Assembly: GCA_019637615.1 (NCBI GenBank)
Contig: JAHBVJ010000022.1
Span: 1-64,000 of the forward strand
Length of the DNA: 64,000 nt
From: Anaerolineae bacterium
GTDB taxonomy: Bacteria; Chloroflexota; Anaerolineae; Aggregatilineales; UBA2796
Reading direction: 5' to 3'
Within the stretch, counting starts at the first letter, position 1. Every line of letters starts with the position of its first letter. Below, in pieces: positions 9,174 through 18,463 of this stretch. The position numbers and the translations under genes are program-made. The notes under the pieces were generated by a model that had not been told where the DNA came from, did not search any database, and saw only the letters and a list, made by a program, of their open reading frames with translations.

Positions 9174-10196
9174 TTGAAGAATATTCTGGTCACTGGCGGG
9201 GCTGGCTTTATCGGCAGCGCGTTCGTGCGGCGGATGGTGAAGCTATATCCCGACTACAACATCATCGTGCTGGATAAGTTGACTTACGCGGGCAACCTCG
9301 ATAACCTGCTGCCCGTGCATGATGAGCCAAATTACCAGTTTGAACGCGGCGACATCGCGGATCGGACGACGGTGCAGCGCGTATTTGAGAAGCATTCGGT
9401 TGATACGGTCGTCAACTTCGCGGCAGATTCCCACGTTGACCGCAGCATCCTCGAAGCCGACGCCTTCGTACATACCGATGTGGTAGGCGTGTACATTCTG
9501 CTGGACATCGCCAAACTGGTAGGCGTGACGCGCTTCCACCACATCAGCACCGATGAAGTCTACGGCAGCATCCCCGAAGGTTCGTTCCCCGAAGATGCGC
9601 CGCTGAGTCCCAACAACCCATATTCCGCCAGCAAAGCAGGCGGCGAATTGATGGTGCGCGCGTATCACGTCACGCACGGGATGCACACAACGATCACGCG
9701 TGGTAGCAATACCTTCGGGCCATACCAGTACCCCGAAAAAGTGCTGCCGCTGTTCATCACCGAAGCCATCGACAACCGTCCGCTGCCCGTCTACGGCAAT
9801 GGGATGCAGGTGCGCGATTGGCTGCATGTCGATGATCACGCCAGCGCGGTCGATCTGGTGCTGCATCGCGGTCAGCCGGGCGAGGTTTACAATGTGGGTG
9901 GCGAGAACGAACAGCACAACATCGATGTGACGCACATGCTGCTCAAGTTGCTCGGCAAGCCCGAAACGCTGATTCGCCATGTCAAGGATCGCCCCGGTCA
10001 CGACCGCCGCTATTCCATCGACTGCGCTAAGATCCAGAAGCTCGGCTGGCAGCGCAACGATAACTTCGAGCAAACGTTGGCGGCTACCGTCGAGTGGTAC
10101 CAGAAAAATGAGTGGTGGTGGCGCAAGATCAAGACGGGCGAATACCTCGACTACTACAAGCGCCAGTACGAAGACCGCCTTGCTGAGTCGAAGTAA
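9174..10196 (+). CDS. rmlB: dTDP-glucose 4,6-dehydratase
   Basis: Converts dTDP-glucose to dTDP-4-keto-6-deoxyglucose. The 340-residue product has the NAD motif TGGAGFIGS, DKLTYAGN, the catalytic TDEVYGS and YSASKAG (Tyr-x-x-x-Lys), and the late RPGHDRRYSID stretch that is characteristic of RmlB. The start is TTG 9174, supported by GAGGAG upstream and by homology starting at its second residue. It is 69 bp after rmlA and surely works with it. It would feed 6-deoxysugar synthesis for the polysaccharide. Confidence 0.95.
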   Translation: MKNILVTGGAGFIGSAFVRRMVKLYPDYNIIVLDKLTYAGNLDNLLPVHDEPNYQFERGDIADRTTVQRVFEKHSVDTVVNFAADSHVDRSILEADAFVHTDVVGVYILLDIAKLVGVTRFHHISTDEVYGSIPEGSFPEDAPLSPNNPYSASKAGGELMVRAYHVTHGMHTTITRGSNTFGPYQYPEKVLPLFITEAIDNRPLPVYGNGMQVRDWLHVDDHASAVDLVLHRGQPGEVYNVGGENEQHNIDVTHMLLKLLGKPETLIRHVKDRPGHDRRYSIDCAKIQKLGWQRNDNFEQTLAATVEWYQKNEWWWRKIKTGEYLDYYKRQYEDRLAESK

Positions 10197-10233
10197 ACTG
10201 CTCTTTCGGCTCGATCACCCAGTGTTTACAGTT

Positions 10234-10257
10234 CGCCCGCTGAACTATCGGCGGGCG
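10234..10257. terminator. Hairpin between convergent rmlB and GT4 genes
   Basis: Arms CGCCCGC (10234-10240) and GCGGGCG (10251-10257) lie at the convergent ends of rmlB and the GT4 gene, overlapping the latter's last codons. A bidirectional terminator is likely. Confidence 0.5.
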
Positions 10258-11444
10258 ATCACGTCCGCATAGGCCGCCATCAGCCGCTTTGCTACCGCCA
10301 ACCACGAGAACTTCTCCAGCGCCAGCTCGCGCCCTTTACGTCCCAGTTCCGCCGCCTTCGCCTCGTCCGTCAACGCCTGATGCAGTGCGTCGGCAAGTGA
10401 TCGTGCATTGCCAAGCTCGGCGTAGAAAGCCAGATCGCCCAAGATTTCCTTGCTGGCGGGGCGGTCATAGGCCACGATGGGCAGCCCGTTGGCGAGGTAG
10501 TTGTAAATCTTGCCATCACCCTCCGTAGGCGACAGCTTCGGCGCGACGGCGACATCACCGAGCGCTAGATAACGCGGCAACTGCTTATAGTCGATCTTGC
10601 CGGGGAATGTGCAGTACGTGCCGATACCCATCGCGGCGGCGCGGGCGGCATACTTATCCTCGTCGGGGAAACCCATGATCAAGAAATGCGCGCCCATGTA
10701 GTGCAGTTCATCTACCAGAATTTTGACCGCCTCTAGTAGGCTGTCCACGCCCTGATATGGCTTGAGCAGCCCGACGAAGACCACGATCTTTTTGTCTGTC
10801 GGTAGTTTCAACTGTGCCCGCAGATCGCTGGCATCGAGGCCGGGGCGGAATTCATCGGTATCCACGCCGTCATAGGTGTGATAGATGCGGTCAGGACGCA
10901 CACCAAAATCACGGATCGCGTCATCGACCATCTGCTGCGACTGCGTGACGACGGGGCCGAGGTGCAGCGTCCGCTTTTCGATCCACTGGAGCAGATGGAA
11001 GAATAGGCTGTGCGTCTTGGCGTAGCCGTGCGCCACGATCTCGCCTGTGAAACTGCCTTGCATGTCGAACACGAACGGCACACCTGTCAATTTGCTCAAC
11101 AAGAACGCGATCCAGCAGCCGTCCCAGCCGTGCCCGTGCATAATGTCCGGCTTGATGCGCCGGATTTCGCGCCACGACAGGAAGAACAGCAGCACAATCA
11201 AATACAACTTCTGGTAACTCGGCCCCGCGTCGGTTTTGGTGTACCACGGGATGTTCATGATGCGGTGCGTGGGTATTCCCGGCATATCCCGCCCGATGTG
11301 GTAGGTGCATAATTCCAGTTCGTTGCCGAGCGCGATCAGGGATCGGGCTTGCTCATAAATCTGGACGTGTCCGCCGCGATCTACGAAAAACGGTGTCGGC
11401 GCGATGGCAAGGATGCGATACGTATGTTGATTAGTATTTAGCAT
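10245..11444 (-). CDS. Glycosyltransferase family 4 (GT-B fold)
   Basis: A 399-residue GT-B glycosyltransferase. The N-terminal acceptor half has APTPFFVDRGGHVQIYEQA and MHGHGWDGCW. The C-terminal donor half has VFVGLLKPYQGVDSLLEA, the proximal GDVAVAPKLSPTEGDGKIYNYLANG segment with the Lys/Glu-rich sugar-nucleotide site, and LPIVAYDRPASKEI. I prefer ATG 11444 over TTG 11459, though neither has a clear ribosome site. It transcribes toward rmlB. Likely role: adding one sugar to a lipid-linked or surface glycan; donor unknown. Confidence 0.85.
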   Translation of the reverse strand: MLNTNQHTYRILAIAPTPFFVDRGGHVQIYEQARSLIALGNELELCTYHIGRDMPGIPTHRIMNIPWYTKTDAGPSYQKLYLIVLLFFLSWREIRRIKPDIMHGHGWDGCWIAFLLSKLTGVPFVFDMQGSFTGEIVAHGYAKTHSLFFHLLQWIEKRTLHLGPVVTQSQQMVDDAIRDFGVRPDRIYHTYDGVDTDEFRPGLDASDLRAQLKLPTDKKIVVFVGLLKPYQGVDSLLEAVKILVDELHYMGAHFLIMGFPDEDKYAARAAAMGIGTYCTFPGKIDYKQLPRYLALGDVAVAPKLSPTEGDGKIYNYLANGLPIVAYDRPASKEILGDLAFYAELGNARSLADALHQALTDEAKAAELGRKGRELALEKFSWLAVAKRLMAAYADVIARR

Positions 11445-11573
11445 GGGTGACAAGTTCAACAGAAGTTCTGCTCCTATGATATGACCTTTTAGTACTTACT
11501 GAAATTCAAACAATATATTTACAGTCTTGACGTACAATTTAGAAAACAAATGTCCGGATAGCACGAGATCGAT

Positions 11574-12191
11574 ATGAACGACGTATTTCAAATTTTTGGA
11601 AACGCAATTACAAAGATATTCCCTGAAAATCGAATTGGACAGATAGCATTGCTCATTGTTGTAGCCACAATAGCTATTGGATGTGGATGGGCTTGGAATA
11701 GTTTAACGGGTGATTTTACTCTACGTCGACTCGAAAAACAGATTAGCTTGCTAAAAGAACTTAATGAACTTAACCAAGCAAACGTATCACAATCCACTGA
11801 GTTACAGCCAATTTACACGCGATTAACTGCCGAATTGCGAGATTACAATCCATCACTTCAAGTCCCAAATGACATTTTGAGTAATCCAAGATTTTTACAA
11901 TTTTTCGGAGCAGGCTGGATTTGGTTTACGATGGCATTCTTCATGATATTTATCGGTAATCCTAAGCTGAGAGAACGGCTAAAATTGGCAGCCGGGACAT
12001 TCATCGCAGGTTTGTTAATTGCTTTAGGATACGTAGCAATATATAGCGCGCTAGGAATCTTAGGACTGCAACCCAGCAATTCGATTCTAGATTTCATAAT
12101 CCCTACTATGCTGCTCATAGTTCTATTAGGGTTATTCGTCCACTTGAGCAACAAGCGGGTGCCAAATGCGCCAATAACCCCTAATCCGTAA
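11574..12191 (+). CDS. Small four-helix membrane protein of unknown function
   Basis: No family is recognised. The 205-residue product shows transmembrane segments at about 20-40 (IALLIVVATIAIGCGWAW), 110-128, 138-160 and 170-190. A coiled-coil-prone stretch rich in Leu, Glu and Asn lies between the first and second (RRLEKQISLLKELNELNQ). Base composition is clearly more AT-rich than either flank, which suggests later acquisition. It is divergent from the GT4 gene and convergent with the DinB gene, overlapping the latter's stop by about 11 bases. No function is proposed. Confidence 0.65.
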   Translation: MNDVFQIFGNAITKIFPENRIGQIALLIVVATIAIGCGWAWNSLTGDFTLRRLEKQISLLKELNELNQANVSQSTELQPIYTRLTAELRDYNPSLQVPNDILSNPRFLQFFGAGWIWFTMAFFMIFIGNPKLRERLKLAAGTFIAGLLIALGYVAIYSALGILGLQPSNSILDFIIPTMLLIVLLGLFVHLSNKRVPNAPITPNP

Positions 12192-12672
12192 TCGACTGCT
12201 GCCGTTCCCATCCTAGCAAATCGCCTTCCGGCAGGTTTTTCAAGCCTAACCGCGCCAGCATGTGCAAGATTTCGCCGCGATGATGCATATTGTGCGTAAT
12301 CACGTGCAATATCGCGCCGCCGTAGGTCTTTTCGGTGGGCGGTTGGTCGAGCACATCCGTCCAGCGATCATTCACTTTGTCCGCGTCCCTGATCTCCCGT
12401 GCTAGCGCTGCAAACCGCGCATAGCCCGCCTTGTGCCGCCGGATCAAGCTCTCCATATCGCGCTGGCTATCATGCTCCTCGCCAATCGTGCCTGCCATCA
12501 AATCTGTCCACACCTCGACATTGCCGACCATATGCTCCAGCGTCACCAATACGCCGCCGTGCCCGATGTCAAAACTCTGCGTGAGCTGTTCAGGCGTCAA
12601 TTCGCGGCAGCGCTGTAACAGCAACCCTGTCGTCCACGCGTCGTGTCCGAGCAAGCGATCCAGCATATCCAT
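12181..12672 (-). CDS. DinB/YfiT-family four-helix protein
   Basis: A 163-residue DinB-like protein. The metal-binding histidines are in LLGHDAWTT, TLEHMVGNVEVW and HVITHNMHHRGEIL, the three positions typical of DinB/YfiT. These proteins often act as thiol- or metal-dependent transferases, and the exact reaction here is unknown. ATG 12672 is chosen because it shares a base with the stop codon of the upstream glycosyltransferase and has GGGAGG upstream. A long in-frame extension on the 5' side lies entirely within that glycosyltransferase and is not real. Confidence 0.8.
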   Translation of the reverse strand: MDMLDRLLGHDAWTTGLLLQRCRELTPEQLTQSFDIGHGGVLVTLEHMVGNVEVWTDLMAGTIGEEHDSQRDMESLIRRHKAGYARFAALAREIRDADKVNDRWTDVLDQPPTEKTYGGAILHVITHNMHHRGEILHMLARLGLKNLPEGDLLGWERQQSITD

Positions 12673-13625
12673 CAGTCCAATACCTCCCGCACGGTGTATA
12701 TCCTCTTCACACTGCCCCCTTCGTAATAGGTGCGCGTCAACATCTCCGCCAACAGGCCGTTGGTGATGAACTGCACGCCTGTGATGATGAATAACGCACT
12801 CAGGATCAGCATTGGGTTGCCCGTGATGTCGAAATCCGCGAAGATTTTCAACAACAGCGTGAGAATTCCGAATCCGAAGCCCAACCCCAACGAAGCAATG
12901 CCCAGACTGCCGAACAGGCGCAGCGGTTTGGCGGAATACGATAGCAAAAATTTGATCGCGATCACGTCCAGCAGCACGCGCCAAGTCCGCGATAGCCCGT
13001 AATGACTCTTGCCGAACTGGCGCGGTGACCACTGCACCGGAATCTCGCACATGATCGCGCCGAAGCGGCTGGCAAGCGCGGGGATGAAGCGGTGCAGTTC
13101 GCCGTACAACTTCAGATGTTGCAGCGTCTCGCGCTTGTAGGCTTTGAAAGTGGAGCCGAAATCGCGCATCTCGATCCCGCTGACATAGGCCATCAAGCGG
13201 TTGGCGAGGCGGCTAGGAATGCTGCGCGTGGACGGATCGGCGCTGCGGTCGCGCCATCCGCTGACGAGGTCATAGCCCTCACCGAGTTTATCCACCAGTT
13301 TAGTTAAATCTTCCGCGTGGAATTGCAGATCGCCGTCCATCGCCACTACGATGTCGCCCTGCGCGTGGTCAAAGCCCGCTGCCAAGGCTGGCGTCTGCCC
13401 GAAATTCCGCGTGAAGCGCACTATCTTGACGTGCGGATCGGCCTCATGCAGCCGCTTGAGCCGCAGATACGTCTCGTCGCTGCTGCCATCGTCCACGAAC
13501 ACGATCTCGTAGCTAGGCTGGTAGCTGGTTAGCACCTCAGTGAGCTGCTGAACGAGGATCGGGATATTGTCTTGCTCATTGTGAACGGGGATGACTACTG
13601 AAAGAATGGGCGTTGTTGATGACAT
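12672..13625 (-). CDS. Glycosyltransferase family 2, dolichyl/polyprenyl-phosphate sugar synthase type
   Basis: Polyprenyl-phosphate glycosyltransferase of the DPM1/ArnC/GtrB type. Residues about 1-230 form a GT-A domain: LSVVIPVHNEQDNIP, VFVDDGSSDET, FTRNFGQTPALAAGFDHA and MDGDLQF (DXD). Two hydrophobic helices follow (LFGSLGIASLGLGFGFGI and MLILSALFIITGVQFITNG), the usual membrane hairpin. ATG 13625 is placed where homology begins. Its stop overlaps the start of the DinB gene by one base. It would make a lipid-linked sugar donor used on the outer face of the membrane. Confidence 0.88.
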   Translation of the reverse strand: MSSTTPILSVVIPVHNEQDNIPILVQQLTEVLTSYQPSYEIVFVDDGSSDETYLRLKRLHEADPHVKIVRFTRNFGQTPALAAGFDHAQGDIVVAMDGDLQFHAEDLTKLVDKLGEGYDLVSGWRDRSADPSTRSIPSRLANRLMAYVSGIEMRDFGSTFKAYKRETLQHLKLYGELHRFIPALASRFGAIMCEIPVQWSPRQFGKSHYGLSRTWRVLLDVIAIKFLLSYSAKPLRLFGSLGIASLGLGFGFGILTLLLKIFADFDITGNPMLILSALFIITGVQFITNGLLAEMLTRTYYEGGSVKRIYTVREVLD

Positions 13626-13739
13626 GATTTCCACTTGGCGGGTAATGATGCGCAGATTATAGCGCAGCACTGCTCGTATGAGTGTGCAAAACCCAGATCA
13701 CGCCGTCACGCGACCATGCCCTAGGCATGAATCGGTCAT

Positions 13740-15458
13740 CTAGCCTTCAATGTCAGTCTGCGGAAGTCGAACACGAAAGATGCTGCCTTTTTCAGGTTCA
13801 CTTTCTACCTCGATGCTCCCGTGATGTAGCTCGACGATCTTCTTGACAATCGCCAACCCCAGTCCGGTTCCGTTGGCCTCTTTGGCCTTTGCCGATTCCG
13901 TGCGATAAAAGTGCTCAAAAATGCGCGGTTGATCGGCGGCGTCGATACCAATGCCGGTATCTTGGACTTCGATCATTAGCTTATCCGGTTGCGCGAACGT
14001 CCGAATAGTGATGATACCCCCGGCAGGTGTGTACCGCAAAGCATTCTCAACGAGATTGATCAAGGCGCGGGCGAGTTCTTCTTCTCTTGCGCGCAAGAAT
14101 GGCAACTCGCTGTCCAATTGCAGTTCGATTGTTTGCTGCTGTTTTTCAGCCACTTGGTCAAACTGGGTTTTGATCCGCGTAAGTATCGCGTTCACGTCAA
14201 CTTGTTGAAAGCGTTGGTCAGGCAGCGTTTCCATGCGGTTGGTGGTAACTACATCATCGATCAGTTTGGCTAAACGCGCCGACTGTGCCTTGATCTGGTC
14301 CAGTCTAGACTTCCGCAATTCGACATTGGCCTCTTTCTCAAGCAGGTAAATGATCGTGTTGATCACGGATAGCGGCGTTTTGAGATCATGCGAAACCGTA
14401 TTCAGAAATTCCCGCAAGATTTCCGTTTTCTGTCCCGCCAGCGCTAATTCCAATCGTTGGCTCTCGGCTAGTTTACGTTCGGTAATATTATGCATGGCTG
14501 TGATTTGCACGACGTGCCCTAGATAATTGATGGGTTTGCTCACCAACTCGATAGGGAACGCCATATGATCATGTCGCAAGGCCAGCGTCTCGTAAGCCTC
14601 TGTATCGCCCGCCACGATCTTCTGTCGCACGTTTTGCTGCTGGTCAGAGGCGATGAATTCCACTAAGTCCTTGCCGATAATCGCAGACCGCTCGACGCCG
14701 ACCATGTTACAGAAGGCCGGGTTGACTTCCAAGATCGTGCCATTGTCGTGGATAGCAATGGCCTCAAAGGTGGCATTCACGAGCCGTTGAAGTGCGGCAT
14801 TCGCTTCAAACGAGGTACGCAGCGCACGGTGTAAGATCGAAGTACCGAGCATTAAGAAGGCGGTGAACGCACCGAGATTTTCCGTGCCGATCAGCATAAA
14901 CCGTAGCGCCGCCTCGGTAGGTACATCCGACGCTGCTAACCGTACTCCAAAGGTCGTCATTAGGAGTACCAACGACCACAGTCCTGCTTGTGGACGAAGG
15001 AACAGCGTAGCGATAACCATCGGAAAGATGAAGACTAAGGGTATGGGCGTGTTCGTACCGACATAGGTAGATGGTTCGGCTCCGACGACGATGGAAATGA
15101 TTCCCCAGATAACCGTTAGTACAATGCCATACACATTGCCACGACGGTTAAGCCACCAAAAAAAGACGTAGAACGGACATGTAAATAGGAAAACTGGAAA
15201 CGCAGGATCATGAACGAGAAATAGAGTAGCTGCTAGGGCAATGACAAAACCAATCATAATCAGAAGTATCGCGGCGAACCCTTGATTGAGTAGGCGGCGC
15301 AGCGGATCGATAGTGCTTACCCACGTCAATTGTTGCCATACACGCTGCAAGCTTGCAATGGTTGGATATGTGCTGAGGCGTTCCCAGAGTGGGATACGCC
15401 TTGGCTTACTGTCAAGATCTAAAGCCATCTGTGGGGAAGCGCGCTCATCAGTTGACAT
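13740..15458 (-). CDS. Membrane-bound PAS sensor histidine kinase
   Basis: A 572-residue sensor kinase. Residues about 45-210 contain six or so transmembrane helices. A PAS domain follows at about 225-340 (FEAIAIHDNGTILEVNPAFCNMVG). The dimerisation/phosphoacceptor domain has FLNTVSHDLKTPLSVIN (phospho-His in SHDLKTP). The ATPase domain has the N box LINLVENALRYTP, the G1 box VQDTGIGI, the F box HFYRT and the G2 box GTGLGLAIVKKI. It has no receiver domain, and no response regulator gene is adjacent, so it is an orphan kinase. The membrane region resembles no signal-specific sensor I can name. Confidence 0.92.
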   Translation of the reverse strand: MSTDERASPQMALDLDSKPRRIPLWERLSTYPTIASLQRVWQQLTWVSTIDPLRRLLNQGFAAILLIMIGFVIALAATLFLVHDPAFPVFLFTCPFYVFFWWLNRRGNVYGIVLTVIWGIISIVVGAEPSTYVGTNTPIPLVFIFPMVIATLFLRPQAGLWSLVLLMTTFGVRLAASDVPTEAALRFMLIGTENLGAFTAFLMLGTSILHRALRTSFEANAALQRLVNATFEAIAIHDNGTILEVNPAFCNMVGVERSAIIGKDLVEFIASDQQQNVRQKIVAGDTEAYETLALRHDHMAFPIELVSKPINYLGHVVQITAMHNITERKLAESQRLELALAGQKTEILREFLNTVSHDLKTPLSVINTIIYLLEKEANVELRKSRLDQIKAQSARLAKLIDDVVTTNRMETLPDQRFQQVDVNAILTRIKTQFDQVAEKQQQTIELQLDSELPFLRAREEELARALINLVENALRYTPAGGIITIRTFAQPDKLMIEVQDTGIGIDAADQPRIFEHFYRTESAKAKEANGTGLGLAIVKKIVELHHGSIEVESEPEKGSIFRVRLPQTDIEG

Positions 15459-15763
15459 TGATTCTATGCTCCGTTGTGGCGTGTAGTGTTGTATTCAACG
15501 ATGATAGAAACATTCTTTTTCAGTCTACTCCGCTTTATGCATTTATGATGTGAATATTAACATTGCGTTGTTGGAAAAGTGATCATTTACCATGTGGTAA
15601 CGTGGATTTAAGCAGATTGGACATGGGGGTGGTGACCTAAATGCTGGTAGTATCAACTTTTCGTGTTGAGCGCTGTGAGAATATTGGAGAGGCTATCTGA
15701 TGCTCACCACCGACAGCCTCACGCTCAGGTGATTGTCGGTGGTGAGGACATGAGGATGCGATC
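15459..15763. other. 305-bp intergenic gap upstream of the histidine kinase
   Basis: No gene is seen. The right half holds the methyltransferase terminator hairpin. The left half is AT-rich and should contain the kinase promoter; a small perfect inverted repeat TTACC-ATGT-GGTAA lies at 15587-15600 and could be an operator, but nothing else supports that. Confidence 0.4.
15703..15746 (-). terminator. Strong hairpin after the methyltransferase
   Basis: Perfect 13-bp arms CTCACCACCGACA (15703-15715) and TGTCGGTGGTGAG (15734-15746) with an 18-base loop lie just past the methyltransferase stop. No U tract follows, but stem strength supports a terminator. Confidence 0.6.
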
Positions 15764-16831
15764 TTAGCGCGGACGGCAGATCAGGCCATTGTGAGCCTTG
15801 ATGCGCCCGTGCCGCATGATTTCGAAGCCATTTTCATAGGCGTACAGACCGAGGTGCGTCACGTCCATCAGTTCGCGGTAGGCGAAGTTCATGATGTCCG
15901 CGAACACCGTGTAAAACAGCTTGGTTCGCAACTGCACGCGCGGCGTCGTGATGATCGCCGTGCCGCCCGGTTTCAGGAAGCGGCGGTGCATATCGAAGGC
16001 TTCCGGTTTGTACTGGTCGGGGAAATGCTCGATCAGCCCGATGCTGACCACCAGATCGAATTCCTTGCCGTATTTCAGGTTGCGGATGTCCTCGACCTCG
16101 AAATCGATGTCCATCTGGTCGCGGTACCATACCTTCGGCTGCCCCGTCGATGGGTTATAACCGAGGAACGGATAGGCTTCGGGAAAGTTGCCGAAGCGGT
16201 CGGTACGGCAGTAATCATCATAATCGACTAGCACGGCATGACCGCCCGGATACATCGCCATCAACTGCATCGCCTCGTAGCCATCCGCCGCGCCGAGGAA
16301 CAGGATATTGGGCTTTTCCACGTCCAGCCCGCCGAACAGCGCCCGCTTCCCGCGCGGATCCCAGACCGCATCCTCAACGCGATGAATCTTGTTCCAGAAC
16401 ATCCACTGGATGGCTTCCTCGACCGCTTCCCACGCCTCGTGCATATCGAGCTGTCCTGCCGCTTTGCCCAATTTGCCGAGCGCTTCTTGCTTGGCAGCAG
16501 AGGGGACGGTGTCAAATAGGCTCTGGAACGAACGATTGAACATTTCCCATGCGGTTTTGACGGGCAGAGCTTGATCGTGCTCTTTTTCCCACTGCTTCTT
16601 GTCTTCCGACCAGCGCTCAACGCGGTATGGTCTGCCGATCTTGTCCCACGTCAGTTCGCGCCAATCGTTGATCGGGTTGGCGTCGTAAAACACGTCCGCC
16701 GCGTCAGGCCGCAGATCAACGCGGTAAGTCGGCGTCATCTCCGTGCGCCCGATGTCGGCCTCGGTGTAGGGATGCGCGGGCGCGGGTTGAGCAGCTTGTC
16801 CGGTCAACGGGTGATCAAGGGTAAGGGTCAT
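15764..16831 (-). CDS. Class I SAM-dependent methyltransferase
   Basis: The central domain has a SAM-binding motif NILFLGAADGYEAM, an acidic residue after the second strand (VLVDYDDYCR), a DIRNLKYGKEFDLVVSIGLIEHFPD stretch (motifs II/III) and the usual MHRRFLKPGGTAIITTPR. About 130 residues of non-typical sequence precede it. ATG 16831 is chosen because GGAGG sits six bases upstream; an earlier ATG at 16849 lacks this. The acceptor is unknown. No biosynthetic partner is adjacent. Confidence 0.8.
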   Translation of the reverse strand: MTLTLDHPLTGQAAQPAPAHPYTEADIGRTEMTPTYRVDLRPDAADVFYDANPINDWRELTWDKIGRPYRVERWSEDKKQWEKEHDQALPVKTAWEMFNRSFQSLFDTVPSAAKQEALGKLGKAAGQLDMHEAWEAVEEAIQWMFWNKIHRVEDAVWDPRGKRALFGGLDVEKPNILFLGAADGYEAMQLMAMYPGGHAVLVDYDDYCRTDRFGNFPEAYPFLGYNPSTGQPKVWYRDQMDIDFEVEDIRNLKYGKEFDLVVSIGLIEHFPDQYKPEAFDMHRRFLKPGGTAIITTPRVQLRTKLFYTVFADIMNFAYRELMDVTHLGLYAYENGFEIMRHGRIKAHNGLICRPR

Positions 16832-16919
16832 GATAGCCCTCCGAGGCAAAATATTATTTGGACTGTAAAACGATTGGCGAGATGTTCAGATTATTGCACT
16901 ATTTTGTTGAATCGCGAAA

Positions 16920-17887
16920 TCAGCGGCCTCTCAGCGCCAGCGTCAACGTATGATAGAGGAACCAGCGCCCCTGTCGTCGTTCTTCGCCGCCCTGTGCCCA
17001 CACCCACAACGAATAGCCCAGATAACGCAGCCCCATATAGCGGCCTACTTCGCGATAACGTTCCATGAATTCAAGCACTGGAATTTCGTAGCCATGCGCA
17101 GCGAGTGCATCCCGATAGAAGAGAATTGTGTTTCCACCGTGAAATAAGTTCGGCAAATCAGGTACAGTGAACCGTAGCTTGACTGCTCCCAATCGATGAA
17201 ATACGCTTTGTCTCGCCACCATCGAATGTGACCGGGGATCAGATCGACACATAGCAGCGTCAGGGTGGTTTGTTCCTCCGTGAGCGCTTGCAGAGTACGC
17301 ATAAACTGATCCATCGCCGCTTCGAGACGCTTGGTGAGCGGGGCGAATTCCGCCGCGAATTCGGGATCGGCAAGGTTACGTTCCCATTGCTCGCGCCACG
17401 CCCGCAGCCACAGACGGTCTTCAAAGTGCGGCGCAGTGTGTGGCAACCATGACGGCGGCTGCATCCGGTTCGTCGCGTGGATCTTCGCCAAGCCATCCGC
17501 CGCCGATAGTCTAGCGGCACTAGCGTTATCATCGCGCCATGAGCATTCTTCCATGTAGGGCATATAAATGAGGGCGCGGTCTTCACTCACCAGATCGGGG
17601 ATATAGATAGGCGGCACGGCACTCCCTTGCATACGCAAGAGATCATAAATCCGACGTTCTCGCAGGGAGGCATTTTTGGTCACGAGATCGTCATAACGCA
17701 GTGGCGCGTGTGCATCCTGACTGACGACGCGATAGAAATTGATTTGCGATCCTGAAGCTCCTTGCGGGGCATCCGGTTGCTGCTCGGCGCTCACGACACG
17801 GTGATAAGTGCCGTGCATTTGATAAAGCAGCCGCTCAAACGCGGAAAAATGGCTGGTTACGTTTTCACTCAAGATGGTAATCCCCAT
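16920..17887 (-). pseudogene. Frameshifted aminoglycoside phosphotransferase-like kinase gene
   Basis: Two overlapping frames together make one APH-family (PF01636-like) kinase of about 320 residues. The first frame, from ATG 17887, carries the N-lobe, the catalytic-loop equivalent LCVDLIPGHI (Asp kept, the usual Asn replaced by His) and the metal-binding FIDWEQSSYGSLY. It then turns into unrelated residues. The natural continuation DLPNLFHGGNTILFY through to the end at 16920 is in another frame. The shift lies close to 17150-17165, equal to one lost base or two gained. It could be a real pseudogene or a sequencing error. The start overlaps the peptidase gene by 19 bases, implying they were cotranscribed. 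Confidence 0.7.
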
Positions 17888-18288
17888 TCGTCATGCAAGT
17901 TGACCTCAACCGCTTGCCCACGCCGTAGTGACCAGCCGCGCATCACCTGCTGACCCTTTTCCCTGCCGATGATCACGTACACCACATCGGGCCATGTCGC
18001 CTCGGCAATATCGGTGATCGAGGGCGTCGGCGGGTCGTGCGGATGCGAATGGTACACGCCGACCACGTCCATGCCATCCCGCCGCAGTCGCATGACTGCC
18101 TCGACCATCGCTTGCCGATCCATCTCGTAGCGTACCTGCGGAGTCGGGGCTACATTCGGAATCGCTACCGCGACCAGCGCCTGATCATCGCGCCCGCCGA
18201 GCAACCCACACACCTCACGATCAGGCTCCGAATCGACGTGCTGTAGCATTTGCGCCGCTACCGCGCTTATAATCACGAAATCTGTCAT
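17869..18288 (-). CDS. JAMM/MPN-domain metallopeptidase (M67 family)
   Basis: A single-domain 139-residue JAMM protein. The zinc site is complete: Glu25 in EVCGLLGG, His80 and His82 in YHSHPHDPPTPS, and Asp93 ten residues later. Stand-alone bacterial members cleave isopeptide-like or C-terminal extensions of small sulfur-carrier or ubiquitin-like proteins, or act in cysteine or siderophore synthesis. No carrier protein gene (ThiS/MoaD/CysO type) is adjacent, so the substrate is unknown. Its 3' end overlaps the kinase gene. Confidence 0.85.
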   Translation of the reverse strand: MTDFVIISAVAAQMLQHVDSEPDREVCGLLGGRDDQALVAVAIPNVAPTPQVRYEMDRQAMVEAVMRLRRDGMDVVGVYHSHPHDPPTPSITDIAEATWPDVVYVIIGREKGQQVMRGWSLRRGQAVEVNLHDEWGLPS

Positions 18289-18463
18289 GCATCAGCCTCT
18301 CACCAGAGTATAGATGTGAGAGGTGAGCGCGTCTAGATATTGATCGGACACAGCGATGCATCCAACCGTCATTTCGCTCAGTATGATGTTAAGCTATATA
18401 ATGTTATAATTCATAGCACAGTGAATTCAAAAGTTCAGTCGAGTTAAATCTCGGATATACTAC

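Noticed and set aside
12672..13050. Upstream extension of the DinB frame by 126 codons
   Set aside because: The extension lies wholly within the glycosyltransferase gene on the same strand and shows no DinB homology; the true start at 12672 has GGGAGG and overlaps the upstream stop.
15587..15600. TTACC-ATGT-GGTAA as an operator of the histidine kinase
   Set aside because: A 5-bp repeat arm is expected by chance in a window this long, and no second copy was noticed.
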